Source of the DNA: Candidatus Brocadiaceae bacterium
GTDB taxonomy: Bacteria; Planctomycetota; Brocadiia; SM23-32
NCBI GenBank assembly: GCA_003567495.1
Contig: PWZK01000384.1
Coordinates: forward strand, 1 to 7,684
Reading direction: 5' to 3'
DNA length: 7,684 bases
The notes beneath the pieces were generated by a model that saw nothing but the letters and a program-made list of their open reading frames with translations, made no database searches and was not told where the DNA came from. The position numbers and the translations under genes were made by a program. This document shows, one piece after another, positions 1 to 6,229 of this stretch; the stretch's first letter is position 1, and every line of letters starts with the position of its first letter.

Positions 1-511
1 AACTCCTGGCCACCAGCGCGCCGCCAAGAAGCCCCATAAAATCCGCATATATAACAAGCACGGGCAGCATAAACATGCAGGCCAGCAACCTGGGGGCAGC
101 CAGGTAAGCCACAGGTCTTACGCCCATCACCGTCAGCGCATCGACCTCCTCATATACCTTCATGGTCCCGATCTCGGCGGCATAGGCACTGCCTATACGG
201 CCGGACAATATAAAAGCCGTAATAACGGGGCCAAACTCTTTTATTATCGCAACCCCGGTCGCCCCGATCTGATACTGCAGGTTGAGCTGACGCGTAATAA
301 ACCCCACATGTAAAGCCAGTATCATACCGATAAACGCACCCATCACCGATACGATTACCAGACTCCTGTTTCCGACGTTATAGACCTGCTTGTAAAACAG
401 ATGAGGGCGGCGCAGCACATAACCTGTGCTCAGAAAACTTTTTAAAAGCAAATCAGCTACTTCATAAGCGCTGCCGCATACGAAACAAAGCCTTTTATGA
501 ATTCCTCCCAT
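1..511 (-). CDS. mlaE: MlaE-family ABC transporter permease (N-terminal 170 residues, cut by window edge)
   Basis: Inner-membrane permease of the Mla/MCE lipid transport system, which works with an MlaF-type ATPase and an MlaD-type MCE protein to move phospholipids between inner and outer membrane. The visible 170 residues carry the family hallmark at about 93-140: EFGPVITAF, then SGRIGSAYAAEIGTM, then EEVDALTVMGVRPV and YLAAPR. Hydrophobic stretches at about 50-68 and 141-165 are likely membrane segments. The family is usually about 250-260 residues, so roughly a third is missing beyond base 1. The ATG at 511-509 is chosen because AGGGG lies 8 nt upstream and the N-terminus has the expected length. 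Partner genes would lie off the left edge, since the gene reads leftward. The family assignment is firm; the exact cargo is inferred from the family. Confidence 0.93.
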   Translation of the reverse strand, partial: MGGIHKRLCFVCGSAYEVADLLLKSFLSTGYVLRRPHLFYKQVYNVGNRSLVIVSVMGAFIGMILALHVGFITRQLNLQYQIGATGVAIIKEFGPVITAFILSGRIGSAYAAEIGTMKVYEEVDALTVMGVRPVAYLAAPRLLACMFMLPVLVIYADFMGLLGGALVARS

Positions 512-642
512 TTTCGATTCCCCTGACCCGCCGGGTTAATAACCTAAAATGCACGTATCGTAACTGACTTCCTTACGGCTATTAACACATTACGACAAAA
601 GTATGTGTGGCGTCATGTGTGGCGTTCACTAACACTCGGGAT
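512..642. other. Intergenic stretch upstream of mlaE
   Basis: This AT-rich spacer holds no convincing gene. It contains the Shine-Dalgarno of mlaE (AGGGG on the minus strand near 520-524) and a tandem 12-bp duplication at 603-626. I saw no promoter for mlaE with good -35 and -10 boxes at correct spacing. Confidence 0.5.
603..626. repeat. Tandem 12-bp repeat, two copies
   Basis: ATGTGTGGCGTC is followed directly by ATGTGTGGCGTT, an 11/12 match. It lies between mlaE and the toxin relic. The related 10-mer ATGTGGCGTC occurs at 4123-4132. Two copies only, so it may be simple replication slippage. Confidence 0.6.
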
Positions 643-771
643 TTAATCGTTACCTTTTTTTTGCCGCAGCATCCCGTCGATTCTTGGCTCCAGCGCGGGC
701 AATTCCTCGTTTATCACGTTCCATACTATATCGAGATTGACCCCGAAATAGTGATGAATCAGTCTAATTAT
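643..771 (-). pseudogene. C-terminal remnant of a HepT-like (DUF86) toxin
   Basis: Reading leftward from 771 there are 42 open codons before a stop at 645-643. The peptide contains IRLIHHYFGVNLDIVW followed by NVINEELPALEPRIDGML. This matches the conserved C-terminal end of HepT/DUF86 proteins, where an R-x-L-I-H-x-YF motif is followed by VDLDIVW and a DLPxL helix. HepT is the toxin of HepT/MNT (nucleotidyltransferase) toxin-antitoxin modules. No start codon or upstream part is intact: an in-frame TAG lies just before 771 and the upstream 100 bp is closed in all minus-strand frames. No MNT antitoxin partner is visible. It is therefore a decayed stump. The family call rests on the motif alone. 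Confidence 0.6.
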
Positions 772-874
772 CTATTAATTCCAGAAGGAATCATAATACC
801 GCTTCCGGGAAAATCCAAATGGCCCAGACTCTGCGACTTAAGCTCCGGGCCGCCGTCCGAACCCATTGGCCACA
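772..874 (-). other. Decayed sequence between toxin stump and sulfatase stop
   Basis: This 103-bp stretch reads on the minus strand as short open pieces in shifting frames, with codon-like composition but no usable start. It probably represents the degraded upstream part of the HepT-like gene or a frameshifted tail of the sulfatase. I cannot align it convincingly to either. Confidence 0.3.
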
Positions 875-1645
875 TTATCTCCAAGTTCCTGTGATTTCTT
901 GGAATTCGTTAATCGGGCTGTAGTCGCCGGGATAATCCTCTCCATCGTGGCTTTTCCGACAGGATGCTATGAACTCTGTACACTGGGCCCTCATCTCACG
1001 GGCACGGTCCAGCTGATCGGTTATGATATCAGTTGCTTCTGCAATATCCACATCGATGTCGAATAACATGTCCTCGTCTCCATCCAAATTATCGTCCACT
1101 ATAAGGCCTTTCTGGTTCCAGTAGTAGGTGCCGAATTGTGTGCCCGGTTTGCCCCACCGATAGCCACCTTTTCCCATCTCGTCAGGAGTTACCATAGGGT
1201 CCCATGTCGGCACCTTGGCCTCTGTAGAGAAACAGACATCAAAGCCGTGCAGCCATGGCGGGGAGAACTCCTCCGGATGATCAGGGCCACCCCTATTACT
1301 TTCGCGCACATCGCTTGTCATAGTGCCAAGATGCCACTTCCCGAAGTGGCCGGTGCGGTAGCCGAACTCTTTGCATACCCGTGCCAGCGACACTTCTTGC
1401 ACCGGCAAGCGCCCCTGGTTGGCATGGGTTACTCCGTAGCGGGAATAATGGCGGCCCGTCAGACAGGTTCCTCGAGTGGGGGAGCAGACCGGCCCCCCCG
1501 CGAAAAAGCGAGTGAAGCGGCTCCCTTCTGAGCGCATGGCATCCAGACAAGGCGTTTGGATGACAGGATTACCGTTGAAGCCCACATCACCATAGCCAAG
1601 GTCATCGCACATAATTAGTACTATGTTTGGTGTTTTTTCCTTCAT
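875..1645 (-). pseudogene. Sulfatase with large internal in-frame deletion, probably inactive
   Basis: Type I (formylglycine) sulfatase, a family that removes sulfate esters, often from glycans. With the ATG at 1645 the product has 256 residues against a usual 430-500. An upstream in-frame TTG at 1660 is possible but less likely, because sulfatases normally begin just before PNIVLIMCDDLGYGDVG. The N-terminal half is well kept: metal-binding Asp14-Asp15, the signature C54-S-P-T-R58 whose Cys is converted to formylglycine, GKWHLG with Lys103 and His105, and YYWNQKG at 174-180. After about residue 190 the text jumps to what looks like the family's C-terminal tail: LFDIDVDIAEATDII, then MRAQCTEFIASCRKS and GEDYP. 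The central part, which normally holds the HxPH-type loop and the DNG motif completing the active site, is absent. No signal peptide is seen at this start. The ORF remains open, so the deletion was in frame. A genuinely short variant is possible but unlikely. Confidence 0.75.
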
Positions 1646-1855
1646 TCTTCGCTTGCCCAAACTTCATTGCTGGCTCTTCCAGAATCGGACCGAAGTAAGC
1701 GTATATTGTAATAAAAACTACGCTAATAAGCAACTCCGTGTCGTATGTTTGCCAGGACATGGGACGATCTGATCCACAAGATTTACGTGCGGGAGGCGAT
1801 TGAGCGGGGCATGGCCGACAGTGAAGAAAAGATTATGCCTGGTGTGCATCTGTGG
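1646..1855. other. Spacer between repeat lipoprotein and sulfatase remnant
   Basis: This stretch is noncoding on the minus strand. The only coding-like signal is the short plus-strand antitoxin-like fragment starting at 1745. No strong Shine-Dalgarno precedes the sulfatase ATG, and no hairpin with a T-run marks the end of the lipoprotein gene. Confidence 0.4.
1745..1834 (+). pseudogene. Fragment resembling the C-terminal part of a small antitoxin
   Basis: The plus-strand peptide from 1745 begins MFARTWDDLIHKIYVREAI and continues ERGMADSEEKIMP. The pattern W-D/E-x-L-h-x-x-I-Y-V-R-x-x-I-x-x-G-L-A-D-S-E recurs in small type II antitoxin-like proteins, where it follows an N-terminal DNA-binding part. 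Here an in-frame TAA lies at 1727-1729, there is no Shine-Dalgarno, and after about 1834 the frame runs into the antisense of the lipoprotein 3' end. I read it as a leftover of a lost toxin-antitoxin module. The similarity is from memory of family patterns and covers only about 30 residues. Confidence 0.35.
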
Positions 1856-3391
1856 TTATCTGCGGTTCTCTTGTTCTTGCCGGCCGAAAAAACGCACGCG
1901 CCGACCATCCTCGGAAACCTCATATTCTATCAAACCAAAGAAAAAAGACAAAGTTCTACGTTCCGGCTCCCCTTCCTCACAAACTGAAGTATCATAAGAG
2001 AAAAGAACGGGGACGCTCAGCTCGCGCCCCTCCGGCCCTCTTTTGTGGTGATAAAGACGCCACAGCAGGCGTGTTTCCCTGCTTCCGTCCGGCAAGGCCC
2101 GAAATCTGAAAATTTCAAAAAAAGGACGGTAATTTCTTTTATATCCCCCTTCACTGTCCCGCCACCCGTGACTTAGCAGGTAAAATGCAAACTTCCCTTC
2201 AGGCCCGTGCTCAAACGTTACGGCAGGCCAGAAAGTCGTGCTTTTCTCAGTCACGTCCTCCTTCGCGTGATGTGTCCTGTAATGCCACAAGAATGGTGCA
2301 AACACGGCATAACTGCGTTTTTTTCCAGGCAGAGAAGCGTCGCGGGTATGCCAGATCAGAGGCCAGAACAGGCGATGGTGCACAACGCTGCGGTCCTTTT
2401 CCCCGGGGGCGGGCGGCGAATTAACCCTTTTCCAAAAAAAAGGAAAAAAACGCCACTCATTCGTATCGTCAGTGGCCTGACGTCGAATAAGTGAAAAAAA
2501 GGCCGACCAACGGGTCTGGCCCTCATCCCAGCGGATGTCATAAAACCGGTTATAAAACAGCAGGCTACGCTGCCTGGTGATAACCTCACCATCCCCGTCC
2601 CTCATCTCCAGGCGGGCATAAAACGGATGAAAAGCGAAATAGTCGCGTCTCATGGGCTCTCCCGCCACAGTCTCCCACCGCTCATTCCCCCAGCGCAAAA
2701 AAGGCCAGATAAGATAATTATGGATGAACGAATCTTCATCTTCTTTCAGCACATATACCGGCCAGAACCTGACAGTTCTCTTTTGACCGTCCGGAGTCCC
2801 TCCACTGCTGAAAAACGGCCACAGCAAGTCGTGGCGCCTGTAATCACTGCGCTCGTAGTAAGAATAAAACGGGAATAACACCCATGAAAACTCATCGCCA
2901 AGCAAACCGTAGGTCCGTCCCCCTATCGGCAACAGCGCCGCATAATTGCCCCTCTCCGGTTTGTGGCCCCAGAAAACAAACGGGAAAATCATGCCGTGCG
3001 TGGCGCCCTCACCGGAAACGACATCCGCCGTATAGCTGTGCTGAAAGAACGGCCAGAACCTGTAGAGCCGGCTCCTGTCGTCCCTGAACGAAACAAGCCC
3101 CAGAGGCCACAAAAACTGCATCTTCCAGAGACCCTCGTCCGGTTTCGACTCCACATTGGCCAGCGGCCTCAATGCAACATACCGGCGGGATGGCGAGCTC
3201 TGCATTTCTAAAAAAGGATACAAAATCTCACGATGCCTGGCCTCTTTGCCGGTTTCATCAACGATAGACTCCCGATAATAAGCAGGCCAGATACCACTGC
3301 CGCGTGTTGCGCATCCCGAAAAAATCAAAAACAACAATGATATTGCGACCGTTGCCGCATGCGCGAGAAGATTGGGGGACGTGTTTTTCAT
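1856..3391 (-). CDS. Predicted lipoprotein made of repeated 'WPFF'-type aromatic-proline units
   Basis: Function unknown. The N-terminus is a lipoprotein signal: a hydrophobic run at about 13-25, then FSGC with the lipidated Cys at 27. Almost all the mature protein is a degenerate repeat with the core pattern hydrophobic-aromatic-Pro-hydrophobic-aromatic (LYPFL, LWPLG, FWPFF, IFPFV, LFPFY, LLWPFF, FWPVY, IWPFL, FHPFY, FFPFF, FWPLI). Core prolines at 59, 76, 96, 114, 137, 155, 174, 192, 211, 230 and 256 are mostly 17-20 residues apart. Later units (317, 344, 366, 389, 423) are spaced more widely, with proline-free units between. The linkers are polar and charged, suggesting alternating beta strands and surface loops. 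The likely location is the outer-membrane periplasmic leaflet. The ATG at 3391 lies 2 bp after the HNH gene's stop with no clear Shine-Dalgarno, so translation is probably coupled. Similar uncharacterised proteins occur in PVC-type bacteria, to my recollection. Confidence 0.8.
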   Translation of the reverse strand: MKNTSPNLLAHAATVAISLLFLIFSGCATRGSGIWPAYYRESIVDETGKEARHREILYPFLEMQSSPSRRYVALRPLANVESKPDEGLWKMQFLWPLGLVSFRDDRSRLYRFWPFFQHSYTADVVSGEGATHGMIFPFVFWGHKPERGNYAALLPIGGRTYGLLGDEFSWVLFPFYSYYERSDYRRHDLLWPFFSSGGTPDGQKRTVRFWPVYVLKEDEDSFIHNYLIWPFLRWGNERWETVAGEPMRRDYFAFHPFYARLEMRDGDGEVITRQRSLLFYNRFYDIRWDEGQTRWSAFFSLIRRQATDDTNEWRFFPFFWKRVNSPPAPGEKDRSVVHHRLFWPLIWHTRDASLPGKKRSYAVFAPFLWHYRTHHAKEDVTEKSTTFWPAVTFEHGPEGKFAFYLLSHGWRDSEGGYKRNYRPFFEIFRFRALPDGSRETRLLWRLYHHKRGPEGRELSVPVLFSYDTSVCEEGEPERRTLSFFFGLIEYEVSEDGRRVRFFGRQEQENRR

Positions 3392-3393
3392 AA

Positions 3394-4023
3394 TTATTCA
3401 AGAGCGACAGACCAGTATGCGTCATCCAGAAAATGCTTCCAGGAATAGTACTTCTTGCGCCGGAGTTTTAGCTTTATCTGGGGATTTCGCACGGGCCGGC
3501 CCGGCCTTCGAACAAGCTTCATCCCCGCACCAGAAGGGCGGCGCCCTCCCTTTTTTTTATTGCACTCGGTGCAGGAACACACGACATTGCCCCACGTGGT
3601 TCTCCCACCCTGAGACAATGGCACTACGTGGTCGATGCTCAGCTCGGAACTGTGGAACCGAAGGCCACAATACTGGCACCTGTTCTCATCCCTGGCAAAA
3701 AGATTGCGCCTGTTTAGCGAGACGCCGTTAACAGGATAACGGTCATAGGTCAGCAGACGTATGATCCTGGGCACCTCGATCTCACTGCTTACGGTACATA
3801 CCCATTCGCTTTCGTCTTTTTCCAGACCGTTGCGCAGCTTGAACTCGCTGATATCGCGCCAGCTCGCAAACCCATGGAATTTATATGAACCTTCCGACAC
3901 ATCCACAACCTCGGCAACGGCCTTGAAAAGCAAACAGAACGCCCTGCGCACACTGGCGAGATCTACCGCAACCAGAGACGAATTCAGCACCAAAACACTG
4001 GAATCCAACGCAGAACCTGACAT
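3394..4023 (-). CDS. HNH endonuclease-family protein
   Basis: A 209-residue protein with a complete C-terminal HNH nuclease domain. Zinc-knuckle cysteines are C116-x-x-C119 and C151-x-x-C154. The core is IDHVVPLSQGG with Asp131 and His132, followed by Asn146 in WGNVV and Asn155 after the last Cys. The N-terminal part (about 8-60: SSVLVLNSSLVAVDLASVRRAF) matches a widespread family of free-standing bacterial HNH proteins whose biological role is not established. Such nucleases nick or cut DNA with a single metal ion. The basic tail (about 168-195, rich in Arg and Lys) could bind DNA. The start is firm: GGGAGG sits 7 nt before the ATG. It is the first gene of a two-gene unit with the repeat lipoprotein. 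There is no sign of a phage, intron or restriction context. Confidence 0.88.
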   Translation of the reverse strand: MSGSALDSSVLVLNSSLVAVDLASVRRAFCLLFKAVAEVVDVSEGSYKFHGFASWRDISEFKLRNGLEKDESEWVCTVSSEIEVPRIIRLLTYDRYPVNGVSLNRRNLFARDENRCQYCGLRFHSSELSIDHVVPLSQGGRTTWGNVVCSCTECNKKKGGRRPSGAGMKLVRRPGRPVRNPQIKLKLRRKKYYSWKHFLDDAYWSVALE

Positions 4024-4030
4024 CTATTCA

Positions 4031-4036
4031 CCTCCC
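4031..4036 (-). promoter_or_regulatory. Ribosome binding site of the HNH gene
   Basis: GGGAGG on the minus strand, 7 nt before the ATG at 4023-4021. It fixes the start and is the strongest Shine-Dalgarno on this strand in the window. Confidence 0.8.
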
Positions 4037-4210
4037 AACCCGGACAAGCCGGAATCTGGAATGAGGGATTGAAATTAGGGATTAGAACCCCTGGCTTTCA
4101 TTGTATTACACATTGAACCGTTATGTGGCGTCTGTCGGTGCGGTATTTACAAACGCCGAGAAAACTACAAACTCAAAAAAACCTACCACCAACTACTGCG
4201 TTTTCGGCCC

Positions 4211-4231
4211 CAACCGACCCTGCGTCGGTTG
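4211..4231. repeat. Hairpin A: 8-bp perfect stem with CCTGC loop
   Basis: CAACCGAC (4211-4218) and GTCGGTTG (4224-4231) pair perfectly around the loop CCTGC. No T-run follows on either strand, so it is not a classical intrinsic terminator. It is related in sequence to the hairpin at 4277-4297. Confidence 0.65.
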
Positions 4232-4276
4232 AGCCCGTGACCGGCCACTACGTGTGTCGCACCCAATAACCGCCCT

Positions 4277-4297
4277 CCGCCGGCCCTGCGCCGGTGG
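4277..4297. repeat. Hairpin B: 8-bp stem with the same CCTGC loop
   Basis: CCGCCGGC (4277-4284) and GCCGGTGG (4290-4297) pair with one G-T wobble around CCTGC. Loop, stem length and flanking GAGCC downstream are shared with hairpin A, 66 bp away. Stem differences largely keep pairing, as expected of a duplicated structured element. Confidence 0.65.
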
Positions 4298-4360
4298 GAG
4301 CCACGGACTGATTGAAGCGACCAATCGATCTTCCAGATCATATCGTCGTTCCTTCGTCAT

Positions 4361-4390
4361 TGGATATCGGGTGCTGGATATTGGATATTA
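4361..4390. repeat. Short degenerate GGATAT repeats
   Basis: TTGGATATCGGG, then CTGGATATTGGATATTAA: three GGATAT units within about 30 bp. This kind of low-complexity intergenic motif is common in some uncultured PVC and Omnitrophota-type genomes, in my recollection. Confidence 0.4.
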
Positions 4391-4402
4391 ATTCTTTTTC
4401 GC

Positions 4403-4425
4403 ACACTAACAATTGTTGTTAGTGT
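4403..4425. repeat. Perfect 10-bp inverted repeat with 3-nt spacer
   Basis: ACACTAACAA (4403-4412), spacer TTG, then TTGTTAGTGT (4416-4425). It is AT-rich, without a T-run, and sits mid-way in the divergent intergenic region, so a regulator binding site is as likely as an RNA hairpin. The DNA-binding protein, if any, is unknown. Confidence 0.55.
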
Positions 4426-4722
4426 CAGCACATTAATCGACTACAATACCTTCCCCTTACCTTAATATAACTAAATCGAGGGGGGCTGTGCAAATAAAAC
4501 CCCGAGGAATTTGCGCTGTAGCGTTTTTTGCGCGTCTCAAGAAGCAGATTGCCTGAAGGCTCTCTCCTCCGCCCCACCGTGCGCAAATACCCTTTTTTTA
4601 TTCTTCAGCTCTTCCCTTCGCTTGGGACTCACACACCCCAGAGCGCATATCGGAAACGAGGTGACTGCCGCCAGGGGGTCACCATCTACCTGGGACATCC
4701 CTATTCCTTTTTTTTCCTCCAT

Positions 4723-4751
4723 TTGACAACAACATGAAGGTAGAATATAAT
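4723..4751 (+). promoter_or_regulatory. Consensus sigma70-type promoter for the fucosidase gene
   Basis: TTGACA at 4723-4728 and TATAAT at 4746-4751, separated by exactly 17 bp: a perfect match to both hexamers and the optimal spacing. The predicted transcription start is near 4758, giving a leader of about 180 nt before the ATG at 4940. The call assumes a housekeeping sigma factor of usual specificity. Confidence 0.8.
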
Positions 4752-4766
4752 TCATTCCGTTCCGTT

Positions 4767-4808
4767 GGAAAAAACGTTCGACCTTCAACTATGGATGGGA
4801 AAACGTTC
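4767..4808 (+). promoter_or_regulatory. Two direct AAAACGTTC boxes downstream of the promoter (candidate repressor operators)
   Basis: AAAACGTTC occurs at 4771-4779 and again at 4800-4808, 29 bp apart, each preceded by a GG-A run and each centred on the palindrome AACGTT. A CG-centred, A-left/T-right half-palindrome is typical of LacI-family operators. Both boxes lie just after the predicted transcription start, where a repressor would block elongation. No regulator gene is in the window. Confidence 0.5.
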
Positions 4809-4831
4809 TGAAAAGGGCGAAAAGATGTTTC

Positions 4832-4864
4832 ACCCCTATAAATATATGCGCAAACATATGGGGT
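4832..4864 (+). other. Leader hairpin in fucosidase 5' UTR
   Basis: ACCCC-T-ATA (4832-4840) can pair with TATGGGGT (4857-4864), leaving one bulged T and a 16-nt loop. It is a modest structure inside the predicted leader. There is no T-run after it and no riboswitch class was recognised. Confidence 0.35.
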
Positions 4865-4939
4865 TCACTGGGAACTTACGCTTAAACAATGCAGCTTTTT
4901 TAACACTTTTACAATCATGATCGGGAGAGCAACAGGGCT

Positions 4940-6229
4940 ATGGATAACTTAGTCAGCAAAACGGATTATGAAAAGGCGCTTGCAGATTCAAGAGACGAGA
5001 GAATGAAATGGTGGCGTGAGGCGCGCTTCGGTATGTTTGTTCATTATGGCCTATACTCACAGTTGGGAAGAAACGAGTGGGCAATGGCCCTGGAAAATTA
5101 CCCGATAAAGGAATATGAAAAACTTGCCGAAACTTTCAATCCAAAGCCAAACGCTCCACGCGAATGGGCGAAACTTGCGAAAGAGGCCGGCATGAAATAC
5201 ATGGTTCTCACCACCCGACACCACGACGGATTCAGCCTCTGGGACTCATCAGCAAACATCTTCAATTCCGTCCGCACCGGAGCCGGCCGGGACATTGTAA
5301 AAGAATATGTTGAAGCATGCAGAGAGTTTGAACTTAAAATAGGGTTCTATTCCTCTCTTATGGACTGGCACCATCCTGACGGCTGGCGCTGTGCTTTTGA
5401 CAGTTCGGCCAGGAAGAGATTTACAGATTACATAATGGAGCTCAACAGGGAACTTCTTACCCGGTATGGTAGAATAGATATCCTGTGGTACGACGTCTCA
5501 CGTCCCATGGAATCGTTTGAAGGCTGGAATTCTTTAGAAATGAACCAAGAGCTAAGGGATATCCAGCCCCACATTATTATCAACAACCGGAGCCGTTTGC
5601 CTGAAGATTTCGGGACGCCCGAAGGGAAGATAGAGGCGATGGAAGGCGATTGGGAGGCATGCATGACTTTTAATGACATAAGCTGGGGTTATGTGGATTC
5701 CGAACAGGCCGCTCCATACAGTTATAATGCCCAGCGTATAATAAAAATGCTGAATAAAACAACCGGCGGCGGGGGAAATCTTTTGCTTAACATAGGACCG
5801 AAACCGGATGGATCGGTACCGGAGGAAGCCGTAGAACCGTTGTCCTATGTGGGGAGATGGCTCAAAAAGAATGGAGAAGCCGTATATGGCAAGAAAGCTA
5901 AAACACCCATTAACAAAGCCAATGGTACCTGCAGTACGTCATGGGATGGTGATAAGATTGTATATCTATGGAATTGGATATGGCCGCGAAACGGCGAGTT
6001 GACACTTGGTGGGTTTATGACACCGGTCAAAGCGGTTCGGTTGTTAAGTGATGGTTCCGACCTGGAATTTAAGCAGGAAAAGCAGAAGATTATTCTGAAA
6101 AACCTGCCTCATAAATCTCCGGACAAGGTTGCCGGTATTGCCGTATTAAAAATAGAATTTGCAGAAAAACCTGTTCACAAAAGATGTAGTTATTATCCCC
6201 AGCTTCATGGGGGAAAAGAATTTAACTGA
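4940..6229 (+). CDS. GH29 alpha-L-fucosidase, cytoplasmic
   Basis: Hydrolyses terminal alpha-L-fucose from oligosaccharides by the retaining GH29 mechanism. The family landmarks appear in order in this 429-residue protein: KWWREARFGMFVHYGLYS (24-40), TTRHHDGFSLWDS (91-103), FYSSLMDWHHPD (136-147), ILWYD with candidate nucleophile Asp185, FGTPEG through WEACMTFNDISWGY (224-251, containing the acid/base candidates), and NLLLNIGPKPDG (280-291). A C-terminal beta-type domain follows from about 335. The N-terminus has no signal peptide or lipobox, so the enzyme should act inside the cell on imported substrate. The ATG at 4940 has only a weak, distant GGGAG; the alternative Met22 would start right at the first conserved motif, so 4940 is preferred. 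It is the first gene after the consensus promoter and possible operators. Both the length and the conserved motifs indicate a complete gene. Confidence 0.95.
   Translation: MDNLVSKTDYEKALADSRDERMKWWREARFGMFVHYGLYSQLGRNEWAMALENYPIKEYEKLAETFNPKPNAPREWAKLAKEAGMKYMVLTTRHHDGFSLWDSSANIFNSVRTGAGRDIVKEYVEACREFELKIGFYSSLMDWHHPDGWRCAFDSSARKRFTDYIMELNRELLTRYGRIDILWYDVSRPMESFEGWNSLEMNQELRDIQPHIIINNRSRLPEDFGTPEGKIEAMEGDWEACMTFNDISWGYVDSEQAAPYSYNAQRIIKMLNKTTGGGGNLLLNIGPKPDGSVPEEAVEPLSYVGRWLKKNGEAVYGKKAKTPINKANGTCSTSWDGDKIVYLWNWIWPRNGELTLGGFMTPVKAVRLLSDGSDLEFKQEKQKIILKNLPHKSPDKVAGIAVLKIEFAEKPVHKRCSYYPQLHGGKEFN

Larger units (their letters stand above)
4024..4722. other. Long divergent intergenic region rich in hairpins and short repeats, no gene seen
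   Basis: About 700 bp between the divergent HNH and fucosidase genes. I find no ORF with a plausible start, Shine-Dalgarno and recognisable protein on either strand. The stretch holds two hairpins with the same loop (4211-4231 and 4277-4297), a region of GGATAT-type short repeats (about 4361-4390), a perfect 10-bp inverted repeat (4403-4425), and a T-rich stretch before the fucosidase promoter. No tRNA or rRNA was recognised. Confidence 0.5.

Noticed and set aside
607..894. Plus-strand open frame of 95 codons
   Set aside because: It is the antisense shadow of the HepT-like stump and the end of the sulfatase; no Shine-Dalgarno and no family match.
2152..2159. ACTGTCCC, matching the end of the 6230-6299 palindromic element
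   Set aside because: It lies inside the lipoprotein coding sequence with no partner repeat nearby, so chance is the simplest explanation.
4024..4722. CRISPR array or tRNA in the repeat-rich intergenic region
   Set aside because: Only two hairpin copies with no regular spacers were seen, and no cloverleaf or conserved tRNA T-arm sequence was recognised.
4537..4788. Minus-strand open frame of 83 codons in the divergent intergenic region
   Set aside because: It lies antisense over the consensus promoter, has no good Shine-Dalgarno and no recognisable protein pattern.
4917..4952. Possible 11-codon upstream ORF overlapping the fucosidase start
   Set aside because: ATG at 4917 to TAG at 4952 exists, but it has no convincing Shine-Dalgarno or attenuation-type residues; short ORFs like this occur by chance.
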